Below, one piece after another: positions 28,261-36,931 of a DNA stretch of 39,209 bases. Both the position numbers and the translations under genes were made by a program. Position 1 is the stretch's first letter. Each line of letters opens with the position of its first letter. The stretch is taken from positions 1 to 39,209 of the forward strand of contig NZ_LPNR01000069.1 of NCBI RefSeq assembly GCF_019266065.1, written 5' to 3'. The notes under the pieces were generated by a model, which had not been told where the DNA came from, made no database searches, and worked only from the letters and a program-made list of their open reading frames with translations. The stretch comes from Nocardia sp. MH4 (GTDB taxonomy: Bacteria > Actinomycetota > Actinomycetes > Mycobacteriales > Mycobacteriaceae).

Positions 28261-29223
28261 CTAGCGGGCGACGGCCTCCGATGCCGAGATGCCGTAGCCG
28301 GTGTCGGCCGAGGGCCGCTTCGGCGGGGCACCGACCAGCGTCAACAGGGTGGCCTCCGGGCGGCAGCAGAACCGGTAGGGCGCCCACGGCGAGGTGCCGA
28401 TGCCCGCCGAGACGTGCAGCTGGGTGTGCTCGCCCCATTGCGAGGCGCCCTTCACCCGGGACTTGTCGATGCCGCAGTTGGTCACCAGCGCGCCGTAACC
28501 GGGCACGACCAGCTGCCCACCGTGCGTGTGACCGGCCAGCACGAGGTCGTAGCCGTCCTCGGCGAAACGGTCGAGCACCCGGGGCTCGGGCGAGTGAGTG
28601 ACGCCGATGCTCAGCTGCGCGAGCTGGTTGGGCGCGCCCGCGACGGTGTCGTAGCGATCGCGCTGCAGATGCGGATCGTCGACGCCCGCGCTCGCGATGC
28701 GGATGCCCGCCACCTCGAGGTCGCGACGGGTGTGGGTCAGGTCCAGCCAGCCGCGCTCGGTGAACGCCGCGCGCAGATCCTGCCAGGGCAGCGGGTCGCC
28801 GTAAACGCGGCGATGATCCTTCTTGAAATACTTCAGCGGATTCTTCGGCACCGGCGCGAAATAGTCGTTCGAACCGAACACGAACAGACCGGGACGGGCC
28901 AGCAGCGCACCGAGTGATTGCACGACGGCGGGCACGGCCTTGGGGTGCGAAAGATTGTCGCCGGTATTCACGACCAGGTCGGGTTCGAGCCGGTCGAGTT
29001 CGCGCAGCCACTGCTGTTTGAGCTGTTGGCCCGGCATCATGTGCAGGTCGCTGACGTGCAGAATTCGCAGCGTCGGCGAGCCGGGCGTGAGGACCGGCAT
29101 CGTGGCTTCGCGCAGGACGAACGCGTTCCGTTCGATCAGCGTGGCGTAGCCGATACCGGCGACGGCGGCCCCGGCGGCTCCCAACGCGGTTCGGCGGACA
29201 GCGGACGTCGAGATAACGGGCAT
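28261..29223 (-). CDS. metallophosphoesterase (Rv3683-like)
   Basis: A 320-residue calcineurin-type phosphoesterase with the full set of metal motifs: SDLH (Asp59, His61), TGDN (Asp89), GSND (Asn119), THSP and GHTHGGQ. An N-terminal hydrophobic segment with Arg-Arg (SAVRRTALGAAGAAVAGIGY) suggests membrane anchoring or export. It corresponds by order to Rv3683, beside ponA2 in M. tuberculosis; the substrate is unknown. No strong ribosome site precedes the ATG at 29223. Confidence 0.92.
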   Translation of the reverse strand: MPVISTSAVRRTALGAAGAAVAGIGYATLIERNAFVLREATMPVLTPGSPTLRILHVSDLHMMPGQQLKQQWLRELDRLEPDLVVNTGDNLSHPKAVPAVVQSLGALLARPGLFVFGSNDYFAPVPKNPLKYFKKDHRRVYGDPLPWQDLRAAFTERGWLDLTHTRRDLEVAGIRIASAGVDDPHLQRDRYDTVAGAPNQLAQLSIGVTHSPEPRVLDRFAEDGYDLVLAGHTHGGQLVVPGYGALVTNCGIDKSRVKGASQWGEHTQLHVSAGIGTSPWAPYRFCCRPEATLLTLVGAPPKRPSADTGYGISASEAVAR

Positions 29224-29285
29224 TTGCCCAGCATAGGCGACCCCCTCCCGGAACGGCGCGTGTGTTTCCGCACAAGTGATAAGAA

Positions 29286-29391
29286 TTCTCGGCCCGCCCC
29301 CGATTCTGGACCGACCGGAGGATGCGACGAAGGAGTGCCCGGAGGAGGGAAGAATCGGGGTTACAGGGCCGAGAACCGCGCCCCGGCGCGG
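29286..29391. repeat. nested inverted repeat with purine-rich loop, then a palindrome
   Basis: TTCTCGGCCC (29286-29295) pairs with 29366-29375 and CCCCGATTCT (29298-29307) with 29351-29360, both perfect 10-bp stems separated by a small internal loop. The terminal loop of 43 bases is mostly purine and holds several GGAGG/AGGAG stretches. CCGCGCC-CC-GGCGCGG (29376-29391) abuts it. It lies between divergent genes, so it is not an ordinary terminator. Confidence 0.75.
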
Positions 29392-29454
29392 AATGTTTGC
29401 GTTGCGATGAAAATGTGATGGGACTCCGCGAGGTGAACAGCTAGCGTGAGGCGC

Positions 29455-29919
29455 ATGTCGGAACTGAAATCGCAACTGCGCGCGGATATGACCGCCGCGA
29501 TGAAAGCCAAGGACACTCTGCGTCTGTCGACCCTGCGGATGCTGCTCGCCGCGATCCAGAACGCCGAGGTCTCGGGAGCGCAGGCGAAGGAACTCTCCGA
29601 TGCCGAGGTCGTCGCCGTGCTGCAGAAGGAAGCCAAGAAGCGCAACGAGTCGGCGGTGATCTACGAGCAGAACGGGCGTGGCGAACTGGCCGCCAACGAG
29701 CGTGCCGAGGAAGAGGTCATCGAGCAGTACCTGCCCCGGCAGCTGACCGAGGCCGAGGTCGCCCAGGTCGCCGACACCGCGATCGCCCAGGTCGCCGAGG
29801 CGATCGGCGAACGGCCCGGAATGAAGCAGATGGGTCAGGTCATGAAGGTGGCCACCGCGCTCGCCGAGGGCAAGGCCGACGGTTCGCGGCTGTCCGCGGC
29901 GGTCAAAGCCCGGCTCTGA
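29455..29919 (+). CDS. yqeY: GatB/YqeY domain protein
   Basis: A 154-residue cytoplasmic helical protein. It begins SELKSQLRADMTAAMKAKD, then LSTLRMLLAAIQNAE and EEEVIEQYLPRQLTEAEV, the usual YqeY family blocks; the last part resembles the tail of the GatB amidotransferase subunit and may bind tRNA. Its role is not settled. The ATG at 29455 has GAGG close upstream. It is divergent from the metallophosphoesterase gene and convergent with ponA2, sharing a bidirectional terminator with it. Confidence 0.92.
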   Translation: MSELKSQLRADMTAAMKAKDTLRLSTLRMLLAAIQNAEVSGAQAKELSDAEVVAVLQKEAKKRNESAVIYEQNGRGELAANERAEEEVIEQYLPRQLTEAEVAQVADTAIAQVAEAIGERPGMKQMGQVMKVATALAEGKADGSRLSAAVKARL

Positions 29920-29935
29920 CCTGCCTGGCCGACGA

Positions 29936-29970
29936 ACAGGGCCGCCGTCCTTCGAGGACGGCGGCCCTGT
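29936..29970. terminator. bidirectional terminator between yqeY and ponA2
   Basis: A perfect 15-bp stem (29936-29950 with 29956-29970) with a 5-base loop, 16 bases after the yqeY stop and 7 bases from the ponA2 stop. Confidence 0.85.
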
Positions 29971-29977
29971 GTCGTTG

Positions 29978-32356
29978 CTAGCGCGGCACCGGAATCGGGA
30001 TCGGTGGCAGACGCGGGATCTGCGGGAGACCGGGCAGCGCGGGCGCGGGCGCCGCGGGCGGCGGCGTGGTCGGCGCGGGCACGCGGACCGAGCCGTCACT
30101 GATGTAGATCGTGACGACCGAGCCCGGAATCGCCGAGCCGTTCGGCGAACTGCCCATCACGGTGCCCTTGGCCTGCGAGCCGGGACTGGTCACCGCCGAG
30201 ACCTGGAAACCGGCGCCGGACAGGATCGAGGTCGCCTCGCCCTGCGACTTGCCCGCCACGTCCGGAACCTGGGAGTTGTTCGCGCCGCGGACGTACTTGT
30301 CGTCCACCGGCGGCAGGGCGGGCGGCGGGAACCGGTCCATGACCGGCTTGATGGCGTTGAACCAGGTGCGCGCCGGTTCGTTACCACCGAACAGGCCCGC
30401 GGCATTGCTGGCGCCGCAGTTGCGCAGCGGGAACGAGCAGATCTCGCCGGGGGTCGGGCTGTCGCCGTAGACGTAGACCGACGACGCCAGCGAGTTGGTG
30501 AAGCCGAGGAACGCCGAGGAGCGGTGGCTCTCGGTGGTGCCCGTCTTGCCCGACATCGGCGCCGCCCAGCCTGCGGCCCGCGCCGCGCCTGCGGCGGTGC
30601 CGCTGACGTCGTCCTTGCTCATCGCGTTGGCGAGGGTGTTGGCCAGCCCGGGGTCGACGACCTGCTCGCACGCCTGCTGGGTGAGCGGGACGGGCTTGCC
30701 GGTGCGGTCGGTGACCTCCTTGATGGGCGAGGGCGGGCACCACTTGCCCGCCGAGCCGATCGTGGCGGCGACATTCGACAGTTCCAGCGGGTTGATCGCG
30801 AACGGGCCGAGGGTGAACGAGCCCATGTTGTTGTTCTTGATGTGGTCGGCCAGGCTCGTGTTGCCGTGCCCGGAGGTGCCCGGATCGGTGTAGGACCGCA
30901 TGCCGAGGCGGACGGCCATGTCCACCGCGGAGGCGACGCCGACGTCCTGGATCATCTTCACGAAGGCGGTGTTGGGCGAGGTCGCGAGCGCGTCGGTCAA
31001 CGACATCGACCCGGGGTAGTTGCCCGCGTTCTTGACGCACCAGGAGTCCGCGGGGCAGCCCGGCGAGTTCGAGTAACCCATGCCCTTGGCGGCGTAGGTG
31101 CCCGGCACGTCCACCTGGGCGGCGATGCCGAGGCCCTTCTCCATCGCGGCGGCGGTGGTGAACAGCTTGAAGATCGAGCCCGCGCCGTCACCGGCCATCG
31201 AGTACGGCTGGCCGAGCAGCGTCTCGTTGGCGTCGCGGTCCAGGCCATAGGTGCGGCTCGACGCCATCGCCAGGACGGGGTGCGAATCCTGCCCAGGGGC
31301 GATCACCGACATGACCTCGGCGATGTTGTCGAGGTTGGGGTCGGCCTGCTCGTTCACCGACCGCTTGACCGATTCCTGCAGGACCGGATCGAGGGTGGTC
31401 TTGATCAGGTAGCCGCCCTTGTCGATCTGCTCGCGGCTGATGCCCGACTCGGCCAGGTACTGCAGCGCGTAGTCACAGAAGAAGCCCTTGTCGTGGGCGG
31501 CGATGCAGCCGCGCGGCAGGCCCTTCGGCTCGGGCAGCACGCCGAGCGGTTCGGACTTGGCCTTGCGGAACTCCTCCGCGCGGTTGGGGATGTTCTGGAT
31601 GAGCGTGTCGAGCACCGTGTTGCGGCGATCGGTGACGCCCTGGACGTTGGTGTACGGGTTCAGCTTGGAGCTGGACTGCACCATGCCCGCGAGCATCGCC
31701 GACTGGGTGACGTTGAGGTCGGCGGCGTCGATGCCGAAGTAGGTCTGGGCGGCGTCCTGGACGCCGTAGGAGCCGTTGCCGAAGGGCACCAGGTTCAGGT
31801 AGCGGGTGAGGATCTCGTCCTTGCTCAGCTCGCGGTCGAGCGTGAGCGCCATCCGGATCTCGCGCAGCTTGCGCGCCGGGGTGGTCTCGATCGCGGCGCG
31901 GCGTTCCTGGTCGGTCTTCGCGACGACGAGCAGGTTGAAGTTCTTCACGTACTGCTGGTCCAGCGTCGACGCGCCCTGCTGCACCTCGCCGGAGGAGGTG
32001 TTGGTGAGGAACGCGCGCAGCGTGCCCTGCCAGTCGACGCCCTTGTGGTCGGCGAAGCGCTTGTCCTCGATGGACACGATCGCCAGCTTCATGTTGTTGG
32101 AGATGCGATCGCTCGGCACCTCGAAGCGTCGCTGCTCGTAGAGCCAGGCGATGGGTGCGCCGTTCGCGTCGACCATGGTCGAGACGGCCGGGACCGTGCC
32201 TTCCACCAGTTCGGCTGAGACGTTGTCGACGGCATCGGCGGCTCGGTTGGAGATGAACCCGAATCCACCGGCCAAGGGGAACAACAGCCCGGCGACTAGC
32301 ACGGAGGCCAGCGCGCAGCTGCCGGCCAGCCTCGCGAGCGTTTGAGTGATCGGCAC
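29978..32356 (-). CDS. ponA2: bifunctional penicillin-binding protein (PonA2-type, class A) with PASTA domain
   Basis: A 792-residue cell-wall synthase that polymerises glycan strands and cross-links peptides outside the membrane. A membrane anchor (about 12-34) is followed by the GT51 transglycosylase (EDKRFADHKG, catalytic Glu97; GASTLDQQ). The transpeptidase has SIFK (Ser394, Lys397), SPN (460-462) and KTG (604-606). One PASTA domain (about 680-745) and a Pro-rich tail follow. It matches Rv3682 by order and layout. The start is GTG 32356, with only a weak AGG site. The divergent neighbour is whiB4. Confidence 0.96.
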   Translation of the reverse strand: MPITQTLARLAGSCALASVLVAGLLFPLAGGFGFISNRAADAVDNVSAELVEGTVPAVSTMVDANGAPIAWLYEQRRFEVPSDRISNNMKLAIVSIEDKRFADHKGVDWQGTLRAFLTNTSSGEVQQGASTLDQQYVKNFNLLVVAKTDQERRAAIETTPARKLREIRMALTLDRELSKDEILTRYLNLVPFGNGSYGVQDAAQTYFGIDAADLNVTQSAMLAGMVQSSSKLNPYTNVQGVTDRRNTVLDTLIQNIPNRAEEFRKAKSEPLGVLPEPKGLPRGCIAAHDKGFFCDYALQYLAESGISREQIDKGGYLIKTTLDPVLQESVKRSVNEQADPNLDNIAEVMSVIAPGQDSHPVLAMASSRTYGLDRDANETLLGQPYSMAGDGAGSIFKLFTTAAAMEKGLGIAAQVDVPGTYAAKGMGYSNSPGCPADSWCVKNAGNYPGSMSLTDALATSPNTAFVKMIQDVGVASAVDMAVRLGMRSYTDPGTSGHGNTSLADHIKNNNMGSFTLGPFAINPLELSNVAATIGSAGKWCPPSPIKEVTDRTGKPVPLTQQACEQVVDPGLANTLANAMSKDDVSGTAAGAARAAGWAAPMSGKTGTTESHRSSAFLGFTNSLASSVYVYGDSPTPGEICSFPLRNCGASNAAGLFGGNEPARTWFNAIKPVMDRFPPPALPPVDDKYVRGANNSQVPDVAGKSQGEATSILSGAGFQVSAVTSPGSQAKGTVMGSSPNGSAIPGSVVTIYISDGSVRVPAPTTPPPAAPAPALPGLPQIPRLPPIPIPVPR

Positions 32357-32563
32357 CAGCCCAGCCTAAAGGGTGGGGTGGCGGTGTTCACGGCTGTGCT
32401 GCTCGACAGGGGATGTCCGGTCGGTGCCAGGGGGGTTGCTCGGGCGTGTCAACAAAATGATCACATCGGCGTGTCGCGCCCGGCCACGCCGGTGAACAGC
32501 AGGACTGCCCGGTCGGATCCCTGATTTGAATGGACGGCCGTACCAAAAAATCGGGGAGCGGTC

Positions 32564-32593
32564 TTGCGTAACCGCCATACCTTTACCTAGATT
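32564..32593 (+). promoter_or_regulatory. candidate whiB4 promoter
   Basis: TTGCGT (32564-32569) and CTAGAT (32587-32592) stand 17 bases apart. The predicted start is near 32600, which leaves a 5' leader of about 130 bases. Confidence 0.45.
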
Positions 32594-32603
32594 GAGAACC
32601 CAG

Positions 32604-32619
32604 TGTGATAGAGCTAACA
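32604..32619 (+). promoter_or_regulatory. CRP-like site before whiB4
   Basis: TGTGA-TAGAGC-TAACA matches the CRP consensus TGTGA-N6-TCACA at 9 of 10 conserved bases. It overlaps or just follows the predicted start, a position where bound CRP would repress. Confidence 0.5.
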
Positions 32620-32729
32620 CTCAAAGTGGAATGTGGTGCGGACCGCAGCGGTAGTTGGGTTGCTGTGATCCGCGCTCGCGATTCTGGAGCGCCGCACAAC
32701 GGTGTTCGGACTGCAAAGGGGCACATCAA

Positions 32730-33053
32730 ATGCACATCACAACCCCCATCGCTCGACTGGATGTAGAGCAGGCCGAGGCAAGGATCGCTTGGGTTGCCCA
32801 GGCGCGATGCAAGGAAGTGGACCCTGATCAGCTGTTCGTTCGTGGTGCGGCGCAGCGCAAGGCGGCGACGATCTGCCGCCATTGCCCCGTGTTGATGCAG
32901 TGTGGTGCCGATGCGCTGGACAACCGGGTGGAGTTCGGAGTGTGGGGCGGGATGACCGAGCGACAGCGACGCGCGTTGCTCAAGCAGCATCCCGATGTGA
33001 CGTCGTGGGCCGACTTCTTCCAGGCCCAGCGCCAGCATCAGGTGGCGATCTAG
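32730..33053 (+). CDS. whiB4: WhiB4-type iron-sulfur redox regulator
   Basis: A 107-residue WhiB protein. Four Cys (27, 49, 52, 58) in the Cys-x2-Cys-x5-Cys pattern bind a [4Fe-4S] cluster, and the GVWGGMTERQRRALL turn plus the basic C-terminus fit the family. The middle region (DQLFVRGAAQRKAA) is very close to mycobacterial WhiB4 (Rv3681c), which responds to oxygen and nitric oxide and affects antioxidant genes. The ATG at 32730 has AAAGGGG about 9 bases upstream. It is divergent from ponA2, as in M. tuberculosis. Confidence 0.95.
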   Translation: MHITTPIARLDVEQAEARIAWVAQARCKEVDPDQLFVRGAAQRKAATICRHCPVLMQCGADALDNRVEFGVWGGMTERQRRALLKQHPDVTSWADFFQAQRQHQVAI

Positions 33054-33078
33054 CAGGCGAGACCGCAGCGTTATCACA

Positions 33079-33119
33079 AACGGCGCCGAGACCGCGGAGT
33101 TTGCGGAATCGGCGCCGTT
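33079..33119 (+). terminator. terminator of whiB4
   Basis: AACGGCGCCGA (33079-33089) pairs perfectly with 33109-33119, and an inner CCGC/GCGG stem strengthens it. It begins 26 bases after the stop and can also serve the convergent ATPase gene. Confidence 0.75.
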
Positions 33120-33189
33120 GGCGGATGTTACGAGACTGTGAGCTATAGCCGATATGTCTGAATCGAGCTCTGGATTCGGGCAGGTCGGC

Positions 33190-34323
33190 TCAGACCGCGG
33201 CGGGTTTGCCCGCCAACTGGTCGCCGACCGCGCGCAAAGCCTCCAGGTCGGAGACCTCGAACGGCAGCGCGGTGACCGAAACGATCGGGACCCGCGGATG
33301 GGCGCCGGTGAAGCGATGCAGCAACCGCTGTTCCCGCTTCGCCGTCGCCACCCGCTCGGCGTGGATGCGCAGCACCGACGCGGCGAGCGGGTCCGTCTCC
33401 GCGAGCTGGTCGGCGGCGGTCAGTGCGTGATCGGCCGGCAGCCCCGACAGCGCGGGGTGCGTCCGGTTGAGCACGAGGCCGGCCAGCGGCATCTGCTCGG
33501 TGGACAGCCGGTCGACGAAGAACGACGCCTCGCGCAGCGCGTCGGGCTCGGGCGCGGCGACCACGAGGAAGTGCGTGCCCGGCTTGGACAGCATCGCGAA
33601 GGTGCGCTCGGCCCGGTCCTGGAAACCGCCGAACAGCGATTCCAGCGACTGCAGGAATGTCGAGGCGTCCTTGAGCATCTGGCCGCCGACGATCGTCGAC
33701 ACACCGCGCATCGCCAGGCTCATCGCCCCGGTGACGAACCGGCCGACGCCCCGGCCCGGCGCCATGATCAGCCGGATCATCTTGCCGTTGAGGAAGGTGC
33801 CGAGCCGTTTGGGCGCGTCCAGGAAGTCCAGCGCGTTGCGCGAGGGCGGAGTGTCGACCACGATCAGGTCCCACTCCTTGTGCCCGGCCAGCTGACCGAG
33901 CTTCTCCATCGCCATGTACTCCTGCGTGCCGCCGAAGGACGAGGCCACCGTCTGATAGATCGGGTTGGCGAAGATCTGCTCGGCCTTCTCGGCGCTGGTG
34001 TGCTCGAGCACCATGTCGTCGAAGGTGCGGCGCATGTTCAGCATCATCGCGTGCAGTTCACCGGGGACCTCGGGCCCCAGATCGACGCGCTGCGGGGTGT
34101 TGTCCAGCTCGGCCACACCCAGCGACTGCGCGAGCCTGCGCGCCGGATCGATGGTGAGCACCACGACCTTGCGGCCCGCCTCCGCGGCCCGCAGCGCGAT
34201 CGAGGCGGCGGTCGTGGTCTTGCCGACGCCGCCGGAACCGCAGCAGACGATCACGCGGGCCGTCGGATCGGCGATGATCCGGGAGACGTCCAGCGGGGGC
34301 GTGGTGGTCACTTGCTCGCTCAT
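33190..34323 (-). CDS. ArsA/Get3-type ATPase (Rv3680-like)
   Basis: A 377-residue SIMIBI ATPase with a deviant Walker A ([10 protein letters not shown], about 29-38), the [14 protein letters not shown] switch region and [16 protein letters not shown] (Walker B). It matches the second of the two paired ATPases Rv3679-Rv3680, which resemble the Get3/ArsA families (anion-translocating or tail-anchor targeting ATPases). Its ATG overlaps the stop of the upstream partner by 4 bp, so both are made in balanced amounts and probably form a heterocomplex. The exact cargo is open. Confidence 0.92.
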   Translation of the reverse strand: MSEQVTTTPPLDVSRIIADPTARVIVCCGSGGVGKTTTAASIALRAAEAGRKVVVLTIDPARRLAQSLGVAELDNTPQRVDLGPEVPGELHAMMLNMRRTFDDMVLEHTSAEKAEQIFANPIYQTVASSFGGTQEYMAMEKLGQLAGHKEWDLIVVDTPPSRNALDFLDAPKRLGTFLNGKMIRLIMAPGRGVGRFVTGAMSLAMRGVSTIVGGQMLKDASTFLQSLESLFGGFQDRAERTFAMLSKPGTHFLVVAAPEPDALREASFFVDRLSTEQMPLAGLVLNRTHPALSGLPADHALTAADQLAETDPLAASVLRIHAERVATAKREQRLLHRFTGAHPRVPIVSVTALPFEVSDLEALRAVGDQLAGKPAAV

Positions 34324-35357
34324 CGCACTCCCTGCGCCGATAGCTGTTCTGCCAGTTCGTAGAGTCCGCCCAGGTCCATGCCCTCGCCGAGGTCGGGCAG
34401 GTGCAGCTGGGGGACGTCCACGCGCGCCAGTTCGGCGGCGCTCTCGTCCTGGGCGGTCAGCATGACGGCGTGGTCGACGGTCTCGGTGAGCAAACCGGCG
34501 AAATCCTCGTCGGGCAGGGTGATTCCGGCCTTCGCCAGACTGGCGGCGATGTCGGTGGTGTCGAGCTCGCCGCGCACGGCCAGCTCACGATCGACGGCGG
34601 TGAGCCGGGATTCGGCCGCCCGGTTGACGATCACCGTCCCGATCCGCAAGTCGTTGGCCGCCAGCTCGGCGACCGCGTCGGCGGTCTCCTGCACCGGCAG
34701 CGCCTCGAGCAGGGTGACCAGGTGGATCATCGTCTGGTCCGAATGCAGCAGCTTGGACACGCCCTCGGCCTGCGAGGCGATCGGGCCGCCCTTGGCGATC
34801 TCGGCCATGGCCTGGGTGACATCGAGGAAGCTCGCGATCCGGCCGGTCGGCGGGGCGTCGACGACGATGTCGTCGTAGGCGGGCTTGCCGTTCTTGTCGG
34901 CGCGCACCGCGCATTCCTTGATCTTGCCGGTGAGGATCACATCGCGCAGACCGGGAGCGATGGTGGTGACGAACTCGATCGCGCCCATCCGCCGCATCGC
35001 CCGGCCGGCGAAGCCGAGGTTGTAGAACATGTCGAGGTATTCCAGGAACGCGTGCTCGATGTCGAGGGCGAGCGCGAACACCTCGCCGCCGCCGTCGGCG
35101 CTGGCGATCTGGGTCTCGGTAGGCGGCAGCGGCGGCCGGTCGAACAACTGCGCGATGGACTGACGGCTCTCCACCTCGACCAACAGCACTTTGCGTCCCC
35201 CTGCGGCCAGGGCGAGCGCGAGTGCGGCCGAAACGGTCGACTTGCCGGTGCCTCCCTTGCCGGTGACGTAGTGCAAGCGGGCGGTGGCCGCGCGCTGTGG
35301 CCATCCGGTCGACGGTTCGGGAACCGACGAAACCGGCTCTGCTGTTGGTGCTCCCAC
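34320..35357 (-). CDS. ArsA/Get3-type ATPase (Rv3679-like)
   Basis: A 345-residue SIMIBI ATPase. The Walker A is GKGGTGKST (about 33-41), followed by [14 protein letters not shown] and a [19 protein letters not shown] (Walker B) segment. It is the first gene of the pair and matches Rv3679. It starts with GTG at 35357 and has no strong ribosome site, so a leaderless transcript is possible. It lies divergent from the DUF4177 gene with about 59 bp between the starts. Confidence 0.9.
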   Translation of the reverse strand: MGAPTAEPVSSVPEPSTGWPQRAATARLHYVTGKGGTGKSTVSAALALALAAGGRKVLLVEVESRQSIAQLFDRPPLPPTETQIASADGGGEVFALALDIEHAFLEYLDMFYNLGFAGRAMRRMGAIEFVTTIAPGLRDVILTGKIKECAVRADKNGKPAYDDIVVDAPPTGRIASFLDVTQAMAEIAKGGPIASQAEGVSKLLHSDQTMIHLVTLLEALPVQETADAVAELAANDLRIGTVIVNRAAESRLTAVDRELAVRGELDTTDIAASLAKAGITLPDEDFAGLLTETVDHAVMLTAQDESAAELARVDVPQLHLPDLGEGMDLGGLYELAEQLSAQGVR

Positions 35358-35404
35358 GTGGCCGAGCCTATAACCCGTTTCTCGGCCGTGGTCGGGGTGC
35401 GCCC

Positions 35405-35416
35405 TAAACTCACACC
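35405..35416 (+). promoter_or_regulatory. -10 element of a leaderless DUF4177 transcript
   Basis: TAAACT (35405-35410) is a good -10 and would place the transcript start at the A of the ATG (35417). No ribosome site precedes that ATG. Leaderless genes are common in this group. Confidence 0.5.
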
Positions 35417-35578
35417 ATGAGTGAAGTCACCCTGTGGGAGTACGCGACCGTGCCGCTGTTGACGCACGCGACCAAGCAGATCCTCGACCAGTGGGGCGCC
35501 GACGGCTGGGAGCTGGTCACGGTGCTGCCCGGACCGACCGGCGAGCAGCACGTCGCCTACCTGAAGCGGCAGAAGTAG
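35417..35578 (+). CDS. small DUF4177-family protein (Rv3678A-like)
   Basis: A 53-residue cytoplasmic protein, MSEVTLWEYATVPLLTH onward, with the DQWGADGWELVTVLP pattern typical of DUF4177 proteins, whose function is unknown. It starts a likely operon with RidA (2 bp away) and the metallo-beta-lactamase-fold gene. By order it corresponds to a small protein between Rv3679 and Rv3678c. It is too short for most automatic callers but has a clear start, stop and -10. Confidence 0.85.
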   Translation: MSEVTLWEYATVPLLTHATKQILDQWGADGWELVTVLPGPTGEQHVAYLKRQK

Positions 35579-35580
35579 CC

Positions 35581-36054
35581 GTGGCCACCGCGTGGAAGGA
35601 CGCGCTCGATCGGCTCGGGGTCACCCTGCCGCCGGTCGCCGCTCCCGTCGCGGCCTACATCCCGGCCGTGCGCACCGGTTCGCTGGTCTACACCTCCGGC
35701 CAGCTGCCCTTTGTTGACGGTGAGCTGTCGTCGGTCGGCAAGGTCGGCGCGGACGTCGATGTGGAGCAGGCCAAGGAGGCCGCGCGGCTGTGCGCGCTGA
35801 ACGCGCTGGCCGCGGTGCACGATCTGGTCGGGCTCGACCGGGTGGTGCGGATCGTGAAGGTCGTCGGGTTCGTCAACTCCGCACCGGGATTCACCGATCA
35901 GCCGATCGTCATCAACGGCGCCTCGGAGTTCCTCGGCGAGGTGTTCGGCGAGGCGGGCGTGCATGCGCGCTCCGCGGTGGGTGTCTCGGAGCTGCCGAAG
36001 AACACTCCCGTCGAGGTGGAATTGATCGTCGAGTTGGACCGAGCAGTCGGATAG
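35581..36054 (+). CDS. RidA-family protein
   Basis: A 157-residue protein of the RidA (YjgF/UK114) family, which removes reactive enamine/imine intermediates formed by amino-acid enzymes. The blocks AVRTGSLVYTSGQLPFVDG, QAKEAARLCALNALAAV and VELIVELDRAV are as expected. This long form with an N-terminal extension is the actinobacterial type (Rv3678c). It starts GTG, 2 bp after the DUF4177 stop, so translation is probably coupled. Confidence 0.92.
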   Translation: MATAWKDALDRLGVTLPPVAAPVAAYIPAVRTGSLVYTSGQLPFVDGELSSVGKVGADVDVEQAKEAARLCALNALAAVHDLVGLDRVVRIVKVVGFVNSAPGFTDQPIVINGASEFLGEVFGEAGVHARSAVGVSELPKNTPVEVELIVELDRAVG

Positions 36055-36063
36055 GCAGCCGTC

Positions 36064-36861
36064 ATGGCACTGGAACACCCCGCGTACGGCCAGGTCAGGG
36101 CGGTCACGCCGACGGCATCGGTGTTGCTGGCGGACAATCCGTCGCAGATGACGCTCGACGGGACCAACACCTGGCTGCTGCGCGCCCCCGGCAGCGACGA
36201 CTACGTGGTCGTCGATCCAGGTCCGAAGGACAAGAAGCACACGGCCGCGATCGTCGCGGCCACCGGTGGCCGGGTCGCGCTGACCCTGATCACCCATCAC
36301 CACCACGACCACACCGGCGGCATCGATCACCTGGTGAAAGCCACCGGGACGCCGGTGCGGTCGGTGGAGACCGAGCATCTGCGCGGCGAGGTGACCCCGC
36401 TCGTCGACGGCGAGCTGATCGAGGCGGCCGGTGTGCGGATCTCGGTGCTCGCCACCCCGGGCCACACCGGCGACTCGGTGAGTTTCGTGCTCGACGACGC
36501 GATCATCACCGGTGACACGGTGCTCGGGCAGGGCACCACGGTGCTCGCCTCGTCCTCGGGCGCGCTGGCCGATTTCCTGCGGTCGCTGGAACTGCTGCGG
36601 CACCACGGCGCGGGCCGGGCACTGCTGCCCGCGCACGGTCCCGATCATCCCGACGCGGCTCCGGTGGTGCAGTACTACCTGAACCACCGGCGTGAGCGGC
36701 TCGATCAGATCCGGGCGGCCCTGGTCGAACTGGGCCAGGACGCGGGCGCTTTCGAGGTCGTCCGCAAGGTGTACGCCGACGTGGACAAACGACTGTGGCC
36801 CGCCGCGCGCAGCTCGGTGAAGGCACAGCTGGAATATCTGCGGGCCGAACGCGGGGCCTGA
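36064..36861 (+). CDS. metallo-beta-lactamase-fold hydrolase (Rv3677c-like)
   Basis: A 265-residue hydrolase with the HxHxDH metal motif (His78, His80, Asp82, His83 in THHHHDHTGG), then TPGHTGDSV and IITGDTVLG. The C-terminal region (YYLNHRRERLDQIRAAL) is a helical extension like that of LACTB2-type nucleases and thioesterases. It may act on RNA or on thioesters. It closes the DUF4177-RidA operon. Confidence 0.9.
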   Translation: MALEHPAYGQVRAVTPTASVLLADNPSQMTLDGTNTWLLRAPGSDDYVVVDPGPKDKKHTAAIVAATGGRVALTLITHHHHDHTGGIDHLVKATGTPVRSVETEHLRGEVTPLVDGELIEAAGVRISVLATPGHTGDSVSFVLDDAIITGDTVLGQGTTVLASSSGALADFLRSLELLRHHGAGRALLPAHGPDHPDAAPVVQYYLNHRRERLDQIRAALVELGQDAGAFEVVRKVYADVDKRLWPAARSSVKAQLEYLRAERGA

Positions 36862-36874
36862 GCCCGGCCCGGGA

Positions 36875-36902
36875 GCCGACGTGCGCCGTTCGGCACGTCG
36901 GC
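36875..36902 (+). terminator. terminator after the metallo-beta-lactamase-fold gene
   Basis: A perfect 10-bp stem (36875-36884 with 36893-36902) with an 8-base loop starts 13 bases after the stop. Confidence 0.7.
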
Positions 36903-36931
36903 CTGCGGCCTGTCCGGCGCACCCGCTGAAA

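Larger units (their letters stand above)
32357..32729. other. 373-bp ponA2/whiB4 divergent region
   Basis: No gene is supported. It holds a promoter for whiB4 (32564-32593), a CRP-like site (32604-32619) and a long whiB4 5' leader. A 6-bp hairpin (GGCGTG/CACGCC) lies on the ponA2 side. Confidence 0.6.

Noticed and set aside
29969..32218. Long open frame (about 750 codons) antisense to ponA2
   Set aside because: It is a shadow of ponA2, which has all catalytic motifs; the antisense product is repetitive and charged.
32366..32620. 84-codon frame on the minus strand upstream of ponA2
   Set aside because: No ribosome site, biased composition, and it overlaps the promoter region of whiB4.
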